A stretch of DNA of 64,000 nt from Planctomycetota bacterium (GCA_016712275.1 JADJRI010000020.1:1-64000); one strand, 5' to 3'. Shown: positions 1 through 10,787, counted from the first letter of the stretch. The notes: generated from the letters alone by a model not told the origin. Numbers and translations: made by a program.

Positions 1-2180
1 GCCATTGCTTATGACACCACGATCTTTGTCAGACAGAGCATTGCCGATGTGATCAAGACCTTGTTTGAAGCGGTCGGCATGGTGGTCATCGTCGTGCTCA
101 TCTTTTTGCAGAATTGGCGGGCGGCGGTCATCCCACTGCTGGCCATTCCGGTTTCATTGGTCGGCACGTTTGCCGTCATGAGCGCGTTTGGCTTTTCCAT
201 CAACAATCTGTCGCTCTTTGGAATTGTTCTCGCGATTGGAATCGTCGTGGATGACGCGATTGTCGTTGTTGAAAACATCGAGCGATGGATCGAACAATGC
301 CTGACGCCGCGAAGCCGCCTATAAGGCCATGACCGAAGTCACGCCCGCGGTGTTGGCCATTGCATTCGGGCTCTCCGCGGTGTTCATTCCCGTGGCGTTC
401 ATCAGCGGCATCACCGGACAGTTTTACCGACAATTCGCATTGACAATTTCCTTCTCGACGCTTTCTCCGCGTTCAATTCTCTGACGCTCAGCCCAGCCGC
501 TGGCGGCGCTGTTGCTACGGCCGCGACATGTCAGAAGCGATCTGTTGACGCGATTTTTGGACTTCGCATTGGGCTGGCTCTTTCGGCTCTTTAACCGCGC
601 ACTCGAATCATCGACCAAGGCCTATGCCGGCGCGATTCGTCGTGTGCTCCGCGTGGCGGCATTGTTTTTGCTTGTATACGCGGGACTGGTGGTTCTCGCC
701 TATTTTGGCTTCAGGACAGTGCCGACCGGTTTTATTCCGCCGCAAGACAAGGGCAACACATTTGTCGCCCTGCAAATGCCCGATGCGTCCACCATCGACC
801 GAACCCAGGCAACCATGCGAAAATTGAGTGAAATTGCCCGCAAGATTCCGGGTGTTCAGGAAGCGTTTGCGGTTTCGGGGTTTTCGATTCTGAACCGCGT
901 CAATCAAACCAGCGGCGGTACGATGTTCCTGCAATTCGCGCCATTCGACGAACGCTCGCCATCCAGATCAGTCCGCAACGGCCATCTCGCAGAAGCTCGC
1001 CGCCGAATATGCCAAGATTCAGGAAGGATTCGCCCTCGTCCTGCTGCCGCCGCCGGTGAATGGTCTCGGTAATGCCGGCGGATTTAAGATGCAGGTCGAA
1101 GACCGCACCGGCCAGGCAACACCTCAGGAGCTGCAGGATGTGACCGATCGGCTCATCGCCGAGGCCCGAAAGGACCCGCGGCTTGTCGGTGTATTCTCAA
1201 CCTTTCGCGCCAATGTGCCGCAGCTATATGCGGACATAGATCGCGCAAAAGCGAAATCGCAGGATGTTCGCGTCACCGATGTCTTTCAAACGCTGCAGGT
1301 CTACCTCGGCGGCTATTACGTCAACGATTTCAACTTCCTCGGTCGAACGTACCGAGTCATGGCCCAGGCCGATGCGCCGTTTCGCGCGGATGCATCCACC
1401 GTCGGGCGGCTGAAAACACGAAATCTCAGTGGCAAAATGGTGCCGCTCGGAACTCTGCTGGAACTCAGCGACATCACCGGCCCCGATCGAATCAATCGTT
1501 ACAACATGTACGAATCGGCGGAGATCAACGGCAATGGCGCTCCGGGCGTCAGCACCGGCCAATCGATCGAAATCATGGAATCTCTCGCGCGGCAGGTTCT
1601 GCCGACCGGCTACGATTTTGAATGGACCGAGCTGACGTATCAGGAGAAGCTGGCGGGCAATACGGCGCTCTTCATTTTTCCGCTATGCATCCTGTTCGTT
1701 TGGCTTACGCACGCCGCGGAATACGAGAGCTTTTCGCTGTCGACCGCGATTATTCTGATTGTTCCGATGTGCCTACTTAGTGGCATCGCCGGCGTTTGGT
1801 GGCGCGACATGGACAATAACATATTTACGCAAATCGGCTTTGTGGTCCTCGCGGGGCTCAGTGCGAAGAATGCCGTGCTTATTGTCGAGTTCGCGAAACA
1901 GCAGCAGGAGGTCGGGCTCCATGCCGACGATGCGGCCGTCGAAGCGTCGCGCCTCCGCCTGCGGCCGATCTTAATGACCAGCTTCGCTTTTATTCTGGGA
2001 GTATTGCCCCTGATTCTGGCCACCGGCGCCGGCGCCGAGATGCGTCAGGCGCTTGGCACGGTCGTGTTCTTCGGCATGATCGGCGTGACGTTTTTCGGTC
2101 TGTTCTTTACGCCCGTCTTTTTCTCTGTCATCCGGAAACTGACCGGCCACACCGTCATGAAACCGCACAGTCGATCGTAA
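1..2180 (+). CDS. RND (AcrB/MexB-type, HAE1) efflux permease, 5'-partial, frameshifted
   Basis: Inner-membrane proton-driven RND pump subunit. It normally exports drugs or other hydrophobic compounds with a periplasmic adaptor and an outer-membrane channel. The frame is open at base 1 ([10 protein letters not shown]), so the N-terminal third lies outside the window. Family landmarks in order are [16 protein letters not shown] with its paired Asp in TM4, [19 protein letters not shown], the porter segment [12 protein letters not shown], and the second-half [10 protein letters not shown] and LRPILMTS. The protein signal changes frame near 295-305, 463, 498 and 955, which leaves pieces 1-324, about 310-480, 512-960 and 960-2180. 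The third event is readable as one extra G in the codons for SPALAALLL. Other genes here show the same small indels, so a true pseudogene is possible but not required. No adaptor or channel gene is visible. Confidence 0.85.
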
Positions 2181-2466
2181 AAAAGAGAGAGTGCGGCGAA
2201 CGCACCTGATTGTCCACGAGTGTTCGGGCCGGAGAGAGGAAGGATCGTGGTCAACCGTTGGCGGTGCCCCCGCCGCACATCTATGCAACACTATAGGGCG
2301 CCTCGGACAAATTGCATCTAGGATTTTTTCGTAGGCGATAATTCAAGTCGCAATTGTTGCTGCTCGCCGCATTTCCGTCGTGATTTCACAACATGCTTCC
2401 AGCGAGCCGCGACGCCTAAGTCTCCACAATCCTTGACCTTCCGGCCGCGTTCACTATGCTTTCCCC

Positions 2467-5138
2467 ATGCATAAATATATCCCGGAAGACATAGATGCCG
2501 TTGAAACACAGGAGTGGATCGACTCCTTTCGCGATGTCGTCGAATTGGATGGTCCGCAGCGGGCCCAGTTCGTCTTGGGAAAGGTCCGGGACTATGCCCG
2601 GACCAACGGCATCCCATTTCCGATCAATGCCGGCACACCTTATGTCAACACAATTCCCCGTGATCGTCAGCCCCCATATCCCGGCGACCGCGCCATCGAG
2701 CGACGCCTGAAAAGCTATATTCGCTGGAATGCCATGGCCCTGGTCGTTCGCGGCAATCGCCGATCGGCCGGCATCGGCGGCCATATTTCGACTTTTGCAA
2801 GCTGCGCAACGCTTTTTCACGTCGGCGTGAACCATTTTTTCAGACCCAATGTCAAAGAGCGGAGCGGCGATCAGATATTCTTCCAGGGTCACGCGTCCCC
2901 CGGGATTTACGCGCGTGCTTTCCTACAGGGTCGCCTGTCCACGCAGCAGATGCACAATTTTCGCCGGGAGTTGGCGCAGGGCGGGGGGCTGAGCAGTTAT
3001 CCGCATCCCTGGCTCATGCCGGACTTCTGGGAATTCCCCACCGTTTCCATGGGCCTTGCCTCCATCACGGCGATTTATCAAGCCCGATTTAATCGTTACC
3101 TTCTCAACCGCGGCATGGCCGACACTCGCCCCTGCCGCGTCTGGGCCTTTCTCGGCGACGGCGAAATGGACGAACCGGAAAGCCTGGGCGCGATCACACT
3201 GGCTTCCCGCGAACGCCTGGACAACCTGACCTTCGTCGTCAATTGCAACCTTCAGCGCCTCGACGGGCCGGTTCGCGGCAACGGCAGCGTGATTCAGGAA
3301 CTCGAGGCCGCGTTCGCCGGTGCCGGCTGGAATGTGGTAAAGGTCATCACCGGCGACGACTGGGATCCACTTTTCGAGGCCGATGCGGATGGCGTCTTGC
3401 CCGCACGCATGGGAGAAATCGTCGACGGCCAGTGGCAGAAATACACGGTCGAACCCGGGGCCTATATTCGAGAGCACTTCTTTGGCACCGATCCGAGATT
3501 GCTTCGGCTGGTTGAACACCTGAGCGACAAGCAATTGGAGAAACTGCGGCTCGGCGGCCATGATCCTGAAAAGGTCTATTCCGCCTACAAAGCCGCGACC
3601 GATCATCAGGGACAGCCGACGGTCATTCTCGCGCGAACCATCAAAGGATACGGCCTCGGCGAAGCCGGCGAAGGCAAAAACATCACCCATCAGCAGAAAA
3701 AGATGAACGATGAAGAGCTTCGTTCATTCCGCGATCGATTCGACATTCCCATCAGCGACAAGGAACTCGAGACGCGCCGTTTTATCGCCCGCCGGAGAAC
3801 AGCCCGGAATATCGATATCTGATGGACGTGACTGCCGCCCGCGGCGGCCCCGTGCCCAGCCGATTCGTTCGTGCGAAACCGCTTGAGGCGCTTCCCGCGA
3901 AATTGTTTGATGAGTTTCGCGAGGGCAGCGGCGATCGCGAAGTCTCGACCACCATGGTCTTCGTGCGCATCCTGACCAAGCTGCTTCAGGACAAGCAACT
4001 GGGCAAGCTCGTTGTGCCCATTATTCCCGATGAAGCGCGCACCTTTGGCATGGAAACGCTCTTTCAGAAGTACGGAATCTATGCCCACGCCGGACAGAAA
4101 TATGATCCGGTCGATTCGCACACGCTCTTGCGATACCGCGAGGAGCGCGACGGCCAGATTCTCGAAGAAGGCATTACCGAGGCGGGATCGATGGCCTCCT
4201 TTGCCGCTGCGGGTTCGGCCTATGCCACCCACGGCGTCAACATGATTCCCTTTTATACCTATTATTCCATGTTCGGATTTCAACGCGTCGGCGACAGCAT
4301 CTGGGCCTGCGGCGATCAGCGGTGTCGCGGATTCTTAATGGGGGCGACGGCCGGTCGAACGACCTTGGCGGGCGAGGGCCTTCAGCATCAGGATGGCAAC
4401 AGCCAGCTCATGGCGACCCTGGTGCCGAATCTGATTGCCTATGATCCTGCGTTTTCATTTGAGTTGGCCGTCATCATTCAAGAAGGCATTCGCCGCATGT
4501 ATAACAAGTGCGACGATGTGTTCTACTATATCACCATCGGCAACGAGCCCTATCTCATGCCGAAAATGCCTTCCAGCGCGACCGACGAGGGAATCATTCA
4601 GGGCATCTATCGCTACGCACAGGGCGAGCGCAAGCGAAACTGGCCGCGCGTTCATCTCATTGGCAGCGGCGCTATTCTCCGTGAGGTCCTGCGCGCCCAA
4701 ACCATGCTCGCGGAACGATTCAAAGTCAGCGCGGAAGTTTGGAGCGCGACCAGTTTTCAACAGCTTCGGCGCGACGCGCTCATGACCGAGCGATGGAACC
4801 GACTCCACCCGATGGAAACGCCGAAGAAGTGCTTTTTTGAACAGCAATTTGCCGGCGAAGCATATCCAATTGTGGCGGCGACCGATTATGTGAAACTGAT
4901 CGGCGACCAGATGGCCCGATTTGCCCCGTCGAACTATGTCTCCCTAGGTACCGATGGCTTTGGCCGCAGCGAAGCGCGCGAAGATCTGCGTCGCTTTTTT
5001 GAAGTGGATGCCGAATCCATCGTCATTTCGACGCTGGATGTTCTCGCCCGTCGGGGTGATGTGGAGCGATCAGTCATCGCCGATGCGATCAAGGAATTTG
5101 GAATCGACACCGAGCGAACCGATCCAACAAGGGCGTAA
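2467..5138 (+). CDS. aceE: Pyruvate dehydrogenase E1 component, homodimeric AceE type (one frameshift)
   Basis: Thiamine-diphosphate enzyme that decarboxylates pyruvate and transfers acetyl to E2 lipoyl groups. The ThDP motif is clear: LGDGEMDEPES at residues 229-239 and NCNLQRLDGPV from residue 259. The first frame ends at 3822 and a second runs to 5138. At about 3775-3782 the expected protein (PFYRPPENSPEYRYL) continues in the shifted frame, and restoring one base rejoins the halves into a protein of about 890 residues, the normal AceE length. The ATG at 2467 gives a usual AceE N-terminus (DIDAVETQEWIDS). No E2 or E3 gene is adjacent, so the partners must be elsewhere. Upstream 2181-2466 holds no gene. 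Two genuine subunit genes are unlikely because the break falls inside a conserved block. Confidence 0.93.
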
Positions 5139-5269
5139 TCGGAAATCTCTTCAGCGATGGATACGATACGATAATGAAGGCCTCGCAACCCGTGTGATGT
5201 ACGGCCGGATTCGCAATTGTTCGTCGTCCTCCTGTGCGGCGCAAATCGATTCCGACTCAGTTTTCTGAA

Positions 5270-6118
5270 ATGATGTGTACGGCAATCAAATGCTTTGCTG
5301 TCTTGGGTTGCATGTGGCCCATGCTGACGGCGGGCTGCAATCGCGGTTCGTCGCATGCGCCCGAAAATGAAGATGCTCATTCGCCGTTCGGCGATCGACT
5401 GGCCGAATTGCGACGGCAAATCTATCGGAACACGGATACTGTTTTTGAGAAGGCCTTGTTTTACAAGCCGCTCGACGGCTCCGCGCCGGATGAAATCATC
5501 AAGCTCGCACCGCTGATCGTTCAGGAAGTTGATGGATCGCAACCGGTTGATGCGTCATTCAAGTTGGCCGGTCCAACGGTCTATTATGAATCGAAGACCG
5601 TACGTGTCGGCGACCAGGATCAAAATGCCATGGTTTTTTCCTGGCGCCACGGAAATGATGTCCAATTCCGAGATAGAGCCATACGGATGACACTGGGAGA
5701 TGATGGCTTTCCGGTAATTTTTGAAACCAATGTCAACAGCGACTCGCAGTTGAGAATTCTGTTTGTTTCCAAATCGTTTGAGGAAGCCGCCGCGGCCGGT
5801 AACGCTGCCGTGCTTCCTGAGCGGCAATTTTTAATAGAGACGTCGGTCGACAATGCGCCGCATGTTGTTGTTGCCCGCGTTATTGAAGACGGCCCTATGC
5901 CGATGGGGCCGTTTGTTTACTTGTCGCGCGACAATTCTTCATTCACGACGCTGATCTGTCGTTGCATGCCGTCGCAGGCCCGGCAATTTGTCGAAACGGC
6001 GTATTACGAATTAAGGCCTGCGAGCGATTCGAATGAGCCTCCATCTTCCAAGTTTCCGTTTGATCTGGACGCTCCAGCGAAAATCCTCAGGATTCCGCAA
6101 TCACCCAAACGTGATTGA
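5270..6118 (+). CDS. Predicted lipoprotein of unknown function
   Basis: Not recognised as a named family. From the ATG at 5270 (ATG ATG TGT) the protein starts with a short hydrophobic signal ending in LTAGC, a lipobox, so it should be a lipid-anchored envelope protein of about 280 residues. A longer in-frame start at 5234 would add residues before the signal and is less likely. The mature part has mixed charge, no further membrane segment and no motif I can assign; the middle (IRMTLGDDGFPVIFETN) reads like a beta-rich fold. It follows aceE by about 130 bases on the same strand, but nothing ties the two functionally. Confidence 0.7.
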   Translation: MMCTAIKCFAVLGCMWPMLTAGCNRGSSHAPENEDAHSPFGDRLAELRRQIYRNTDTVFEKALFYKPLDGSAPDEIIKLAPLIVQEVDGSQPVDASFKLAGPTVYYESKTVRVGDQDQNAMVFSWRHGNDVQFRDRAIRMTLGDDGFPVIFETNVNSDSQLRILFVSKSFEEAAAAGNAAVLPERQFLIETSVDNAPHVVVARVIEDGPMPMGPFVYLSRDNSSFTTLICRCMPSQARQFVETAYYELRPASDSNEPPSSKFPFDLDAPAKILRIPQSPKRD

Positions 6119-6349
6119 CGACATGATCGTGCCACTCCCGATAATGCATGGTCCAAAGGGCTGTTCTCGCGCGATCTCGACCGGCGATTGCGTATTCGAG
6201 CTTCAGTCCGCGCGCCCCATTGCCGAAAAATCCTCCAGCGGCCCGCCCGATTGGCGAAACGGTTGACTCTGCGGCATGTCGAAGCTGCGTTTCGATGTGG
6301 AAATGAAAGGCGTGTCGGCCATGAGCCGGCGATAGTTGGAGATTGATCC

Positions 6350-6817
6350 ATGGGACTGAAAATTCTGGTCGTCGAAGACTCGCGGACCATTCGCAATCTC
6401 CAAAAGAATACGCTCAAGATGCTCGGCCACACCGATCTCAACGAAGCGGCCGACGGCGTTCAGGCGCTTGCAAGCATTGCAAAACAGCGCCCCGATCTCA
6501 TGCTGGTCGACTGGAACATGCCGAACATGGACGGCATCTCACTGATCAAGAAAGTGCGCGAGACCGACAAGAAACTGCCGATCATCATGGTCACGACCGA
6601 AGCCGAAAAGTCGCGGGTGCTGGAGGCCCTGAAGGCCGGCGTCAACAACTATGTCGTCAAGCCGTTCACGGCCGAAACGCTGGCGGAGAAAATCAATCAA
6701 ACCATGGCGAAATTCGCACCGGCTACGTCCAATGCGGAACCGGTCGTGGCTTCACCGCAGGTGGAATCGACCGAACAGTCGCAAACGACTGAGCCCGCTG
6801 AAACCGCAGCTCACTGA
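6350..6817 (+). CDS. Single-domain response regulator (CheY-like receiver)
   Basis: Receiver that accepts phosphate from a histidine kinase. All key residues are visible: acidic pair E9/D10 (VVEDS), phospho-acceptor D54 in LVDWNMPNMDG, T82/T83 in MVTTE, and K104 in VVKPF. About 120 residues form the domain. A Ser/Thr/Glu/Pro-rich tail of some 35 residues follows, with no output domain, so it should work by protein contact as CheY does. The ATG at 6350 gives the standard MGLKILVVED start. No kinase or chemotaxis gene lies nearby, so the partner cannot be named. Bases 6119-6349 contain no gene. Confidence 0.92.
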   Translation: MGLKILVVEDSRTIRNLQKNTLKMLGHTDLNEAADGVQALASIAKQRPDLMLVDWNMPNMDGISLIKKVRETDKKLPIIMVTTEAEKSRVLEALKAGVNNYVVKPFTAETLAEKINQTMAKFAPATSNAEPVVASPQVESTEQSQTTEPAETAAH

Positions 6818-7006
6818 AGTGCCATTCCTTTTACCCTCGAAAAAATGAACCACGGCCCCTCAACAAGGCCGCCGTTTATTATTTCTCGGCAAATATTCGG
6901 TCAACATGGCCGTCGGTGCGATCGTTCTGCTATAATGCCGGTGCTTTATTGGTCTTGGGGCAATGGGCATTGAACTCAGTGCAAGAGTCCCGCACGAAAA
7001 ACCGCC

Positions 7007-7375
7007 ATGATGAACATCGCCGAAATTCGTGACCGTATTGACGGGGTCCTGCGATCGATTCGCGATCCTGAGATACCGGTCAATATTGTTGAGCTTGGGC
7101 TCATTTACCAACTGGACATTTCCGAAGGGGGCGCGGTGGCCATTCGTATGACACTGACAACGCCCAATTGCCCCGTGGCCGGCGATCTCCTGTGCGAAGT
7201 CGAACAGAAAGTGCGCGCGGTGGAAGGCGTCACCGAAGCCAGAGTGGATTTGGTCTGGGAGCCGCCCTGGCAAAAAGACATGATGAGCGATGCGGCGAAA
7301 TTGCAGCTCGACATGTTTGATGGCGGAATTCCCTCGCGCAAAGACAAGTTCATTAAGCTCGGAAAGCTCCGCTAG
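7007..7375 (+). CDS. MIP18/DUF59 family protein, SufT/PaaD-like iron-sulfur assembly factor
   Basis: Small protein of about 122 residues with the DUF59 signature DPEIPVNIVELGLIY near residues 20-35 and the conserved TPNCPVAGDL loop with its Cys near residue 57. Relatives help insert Fe-S clusters into target proteins (SufT, PaaD, eukaryotic MIP18). Two ATGs (7007, 7010) are equally possible starts. No suf or isc genes are nearby. The stop codon is unusual: its first two bases are host DNA and its last G is the first base of the adjoining IS element. Without the IS the codon would read TAA, so the protein is unchanged by the insertion. Confidence 0.85.
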   Translation: MMNIAEIRDRIDGVLRSIRDPEIPVNIVELGLIYQLDISEGGAVAIRMTLTTPNCPVAGDLLCEVEQKVRAVEGVTEARVDLVWEPPWQKDMMSDAAKLQLDMFDGGIPSRKDKFIKLGKLR

Positions 7376-7394
7376 CAACCCGTGGTAAAACTCC
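7375..7394 (+). repeat. Left terminal inverted repeat of the IS
   Basis: Begins GCAACCCGTGG. It pairs with 8893-8912, whose reverse complement begins GCAGCCTGTGG, at 16 of 20 positions. Host dinucleotide TA lies immediately to the left. Confidence 0.75.
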
Positions 7395-7458
7395 TCTTGA
7401 CACATGAAGTATATTGTACGGTGAGAGTCATGTCGAACGGTTGTCACGGAGGATGACG

Positions 7459-8871
7459 ATGGCCATGGGGCAGCGGGAACCAGAAGCGCAGGGCGATCTG
7501 TGGATCGTGGCGGCGGAGTTGCCGCGCGGCGGCGCCCATCCGTTCTACGATCGGGTCAACGAGATTCTCAAGGCCGAAGGCTTCGACGCCTTCGTCGAAT
7601 CGAAATGCCGGAAGTTCTACGCGGAGAAGCTGGGCCGGCCGTCGCTGCCGCCGGCGGTCTATTTCCGCTCGCTGATGATCGGCTACTTCGAGGGGATCGA
7701 CAGCGAGCGCGGCATCGCCTGGCGCACGGCCGACTCGCTGGGACTGCGGAAGTTCCTGGGCTATTCGCTGACCGACCCGACGCCGGACCATTCGACGATC
7801 AGCCGGAATCGACGCTTGATGGACTTGGAGACCCACTCGGACGTGTTCAAGTGGGTGCTGACGGCGCTGGCCAAACACAAACTGCTCAATGGCAAGACGG
7901 TGGGCGTCGATGCGACGACGCTGGAGGCCAACGCGGCCCTGCGCAGCATCATCCGCCGCGACACGGGCGAGAGCTATCAGGAATTCCTGACGCGTCTGGC
8001 GAAGGAGTCGGGCATCGAGACGCCGACGCGGGAGGACCTGGCGAAGCTGGACAAAAAGCAAGAAGAAGGGTTCGAACAAGGACTGGGAGCATCCGCACGA
8101 TCCCGACGCGAAGATCACGAAGATGAAGGACGGCCGCACGCACCTGGCCCACAAGGCCGAGCACGCCATCGACATGGACACGGGAGCAGTGGTGGCAGTG
8201 ACGCTGCAGCCGGCGAATCGCGGCGACACGACGAGCATCGCCCATACGATCGATCAGGTGGATGAGAACCTCGTGTCGGTGATGAAGGATGAGGCGGCGT
8301 GCGAAGAACTGAGTGAGCAGGTGCTCGCGGAAGCGGTGGCGGACAAGGGCTATCACAGCAATGACGTGTTGAAGGATTACCGGGAGCTAGACATTCGCAC
8401 GTACATCTCGGAGCCGGATCGCGGCCCTCGGAACTGGCAGGGCAAGACTGAAGAGGAGACGGCCGAGAAGCTCGAAGCGCGGGACGCGGTGTGCCAATCG
8501 TCGCCGGATCAAGGGCGAGCGGGCAAGTCACTGATGCGGAAGCGAGGGAACTGGTCGAGCGGAGTTTTGCGCACTGCTATGACACCGGCGGCATGCGTCG
8601 CGCGCACTTGAAGGGACACAAGAACATACTGAAACGGCTGCTCATTCACGTGGCCGGCTTCAATCTGAGTCTGATCCTGCGCAAGTTGCTCGGATTCGGG
8701 ACGGCGAGAAGCATGCAGGGCATGGCGGCGCGGGTTTGGCGCGCGATCGCGCAGTACATTGCGTATGAAGTGTGCAACCTGTGGCGGACCTTGAGTGACG
8801 AATGGGACTCGCGGCGCCCGGTAAGGCCTCGTGTGGCGCCCATCACTGGATTGCTGTGCCGAGTCGCATAA
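7459..8871 (+). pseudogene. IS1182-like DDE transposase, frameshifted
   Basis: Would cut and join the IS ends. It starts at ATG 7459, six bases after a GGAGG at 7448-7452; the ATG at 7453 is too close to that site. The N-terminal DUF772-type half (PAVYFRSLMIGYFEGIDSER, TPDHSTISRNRR) leads into the first catalytic Asp in GVDATTLEANA. After a shift near 8065 come HDPDAKITKMKDGRTHLAHK and the second Asp in VADKGYHSND. After further shifts near 8500-8550 comes the C-terminal LVERSFAHCYDTGG and the conserved tail. At least three indels separate these pieces, so as written it makes no full protein. Indels also hit housekeeping genes here, so the copy may be intact in the organism. Confidence 0.8.
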
Positions 8872-8892
8872 AGTTCGCCGCCGCCGAAAAAC

Positions 8893-8912
8893 GGGGTTCT
8901 ACCACAGGCTGC
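8893..8912 (-). repeat. Right terminal inverted repeat of the IS
   Basis: Reverse complement begins GCAGCCTGTGG and matches the left end at 16 of 20 positions. Host TA follows at 8913-8914. Confidence 0.75.
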
Positions 8913-9255
8913 TAAGTTTTTCTCCGAAATCGTGAATTGCGAGTCGTGATTCTTAACGAGATTTGCGATATCCAACCACGAATCAATGATGCGCTCATCA
9001 ACTTATTTCATAATGCGTATACATGATGCCGGGTGCTATGGCGCATGCGTCAGTCTCGTTCAAAGCGTCGTTACTCAGATCGGTGCATAAGGAGAGAAGA
9101 GAATTAGAGACGTGCTTGGCCGACTTGGCCATATTCTTCATTAATTTCAATCAGGCGTCACGAACGACTTCGCGGTAGGCTATTGGATGGATCGGGATCT
9201 GCCGCCGGTGTTCGGCGCGAGGGGGCTGGAATGGCGGCTTCACGGGAGAATGACC
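8913..9255. other. Intergenic stretch with no recognisable gene
   Basis: About 340 bases between the IS and the phosphoesterase. It should be the original 3' flank of the SufT-like gene, displaced by the IS. A purine-rich AGGAGAG near 9090 leads only to very short frames. No repeat, RNA gene or terminator is evident. Confidence 0.5.
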
Positions 9256-10242
9256 ATGGACCAATTCACGCGCAGAGATTTGCTTCGCCTGGGTGCGGCG
9301 GCCGCTGCGGGGTTGACGGCGGCCGAAGGGGCATGGGCCGGAGAGCCGGCTGGTGACGCGGCCGTGCGAAAAGGGGCCGGCCGTCGGACGCGACGGCTGC
9401 GCATCGCCCATGTGACCGACGTTCACGTGCAGCCGGAATTGGAGGCCGAGCGTGGAATGGCGGCGTGCCTGCATCACGTGCAAAGTCAAAAGGACAAACC
9501 GGATGTCATTCTCAACGGCGGCGACGCCTTGATGGATCTGTGCGCCGTGGATCGGGCGCGCGCCAAAACGCAGTGGGATTGCTGGAACGGCACGCTCAAG
9601 CGCGAGTGCTCGATGCGCGTGGAGCATTGCATCGGCAATCATGATATCTGGGGCATCGCGAAATCGGAGAGCCGGTGCGACGGCAGCGAGGATTTTTACG
9701 GCAAGAAATGGGCGCTCGACGGATATGGGATTACGCGGCCGTACCGGTCGTTCGATTTGCAGGGGTGGCACTTCATAGTGCTGGACAGCACGATGCCGGT
9801 GGTGGAGAGCTATGTCGGCAGGCTGGATGAAACGCAGTTTGAGTGGCTCGCGGACGATTTGAAGAAGACGGATGCGAAGAAGCCGGTGCTGATCCTGTCG
9901 CATATTCCGATTCTGTCGGCGGCGGTGTTTTATGACGGCGAGCTGGAGAAGACGGGCAAGTATGAGGTGCCGCCCGGTTGGCTCCACATCGATTCGAGGC
10001 GGATCAAGAATCTCTTCCTGCAGCATCCGAATGTAAACGTGTGCCTGAGCGGCCACCTGCATCTGATCGACCGGGTGGAATACAACGGGGTGACGTATTT
10101 GTGCGACGGGGCGGTGAGCGGGAACTGGTGGAAGGGGGCGCATCAAGAGTGCCACGAAGGTTACGCTCTTGTGGACTTGTACAACGACGGAACAATCGAG
10201 CGAGAGTATGTGACCTATGGGTGGCAGGCGAAGAAGGCGTGA
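9256..10242 (+). CDS. Tat-exported calcineurin-like metallophosphoesterase
   Basis: Secreted phosphoesterase with a two-metal centre; substrate unknown. The N-terminus carries a twin-arginine signal (FTRRDLLRLGAAAAAGL), so it should be exported folded. The metallophosphatase motifs appear in order: DVHVQ, GGDALMD, GNHD, SHIP and GHLH. About 328 residues. The ATG at 9256 lies about six bases after GGGAGA; the ATG at 9250 and a longer frame from 9187 lack such spacing. GC-rich codon use matches the neighbours. A copy of the family-A repeat lies 63 bases after the stop in the same orientation. A long antisense frame (9151-10155) is a shadow of this gene. Confidence 0.88.
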   Translation: MDQFTRRDLLRLGAAAAAGLTAAEGAWAGEPAGDAAVRKGAGRRTRRLRIAHVTDVHVQPELEAERGMAACLHHVQSQKDKPDVILNGGDALMDLCAVDRARAKTQWDCWNGTLKRECSMRVEHCIGNHDIWGIAKSESRCDGSEDFYGKKWALDGYGITRPYRSFDLQGWHFIVLDSTMPVVESYVGRLDETQFEWLADDLKKTDAKKPVLILSHIPILSAAVFYDGELEKTGKYEVPPGWLHIDSRRIKNLFLQHPNVNVCLSGHLHLIDRVEYNGVTYLCDGAVSGNWWKGAHQECHEGYALVDLYNDGTIEREYVTYGWQAKKA

Positions 10243-10305
10243 CTGCGTTGATTGAGTGAATTTAGCACAACCACCTAAAGAAAGCAGTTCACAATTGAAT
10301 TGACC

Positions 10306-10382
10306 CGTTTAGCCCAGTCCCAACGGGACAGGGCGAACGCGAAAAGGTCTCGTTCTACATCGATTCGCTCTAGGTGTATGCC
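10306..10382 (+). repeat. Family-A palindromic repeat, copy A1
   Basis: Opens with CGTTTA and a hairpin: GCCCAGTCCC (10312-10321), loop AAC, GGGACAGGGC (10325-10334). The stem differs from copies A3-A6 by paired changes on both arms and keeps the same single A-A mismatch. The downstream part resembles the other copies only loosely, ending GGTGTATGC where they have GGCGTGCAT. It lies between the phosphoesterase and arsR. Confidence 0.7.
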
Positions 10383-10404
10383 GAATTCCCACGTCGGCAC
10401 ACCA

Positions 10405-10752
10405 TCATTTCGACCTAAGCAGCCGCTCATTCTCCTTGACTTCCCGCGTGAGCCGGTTGCGCACCGAGCCGCAAACAAGATCGCACAGTTGAAAAACCAC
10501 CGGGTCCGCCACTTCATAAATAATGTGGTTGCCGTCGCGCTGGCGCGAAACAATGCCCTCGTCGGCCAATAAGGCAAGATGCTTGGACACATTGGCCTGG
10601 GTCTTGCCCGTAGCGGCCACGATGTCTCCAACGGCCTTCGGCCCGCCCATCAGCGATTGAATCAGCGTTAGGCGCGTGGTGTCGCCCAGTGTCCGGAAGC
10701 GCCGGGCGATGTGTTCGATAAACTCCGGCGAGAGCGGCTTCTTCGCGGCCAT
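10405..10752 (-). CDS. ArsR/SmtB-family transcriptional repressor
   Basis: Small winged-helix regulator of 115 residues from the ATG at 10752; an upstream ATG at 10773 is possible. The recognition-helix region TQANVSKHLALLADEGIV is typical. A C-terminal Cys pair C90-x3-C94 (QLCDLVC) could bind a metal or sense reactive sulfur. It is divergent from a rhodanese/CoA-disulfide-reductase pair, which suggests sulfide or persulfide sensing; that is inference from context. The well-studied sulfur sensors BigR and SqrR place one Cys in an earlier helix, which this protein lacks, so the sensing site would differ. A palindrome overlapping the divergent promoter is its likely operator. Confidence 0.88.
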   Translation of the reverse strand: MAAKKPLSPEFIEHIARRFRTLGDTTRLTLIQSLMGGPKAVGDIVAATGKTQANVSKHLALLADEGIVSRQRDGNHIIYEVADPVVFQLCDLVCGSVRNRLTREVKENERLLRSK

Positions 10753-10787
10753 GTTTTGTACTCCCATGAACAATCTTATTTTCTCGC

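Larger units (their letters stand above)
7375..8912 (+). mobile_element. IS1182-like insertion sequence, about 1.54 kb
   Basis: Bounded by imperfect 20-base terminal inverted repeats matching at 16 of 20 positions. Flanking bases are TA on both sides (7373-7374 and 8913-8914), consistent with a 2-base target duplication. It carries one transposase gene with several frameshifts. IS1182 placement rests on transposase motifs and overall length, not on a database match. The element sits exactly at the 3' end of the SufT-like gene. No passenger gene is present. Confidence 0.8.

Noticed and set aside
3770..3830. Programmed frameshifting or two-subunit E1 in aceE
   Set aside because: No slippery heptamer or downstream structure is evident, the break is in a conserved block, and similar breaks hit many unrelated genes, so sequence error is simpler.
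6840..6900. Terminator after the CheY-like gene
   Set aside because: Only a 5-bp CGGCC/GGCCG stem with a 9-base loop and a broken T tract; too weak to list.
7397..7425. Promoter inside the IS left end
   Set aside because: TTGACA at 7397 is consensus, but no -10 box lies at 16-18 bases; the TATATT nearby is only 8 bases away.
9151..10155. Long antisense frame over the phosphoesterase
   Set aside because: His- and Arg-rich translation with no family motif; a mirror of GC-rich codon bias in the real gene on the other strand.
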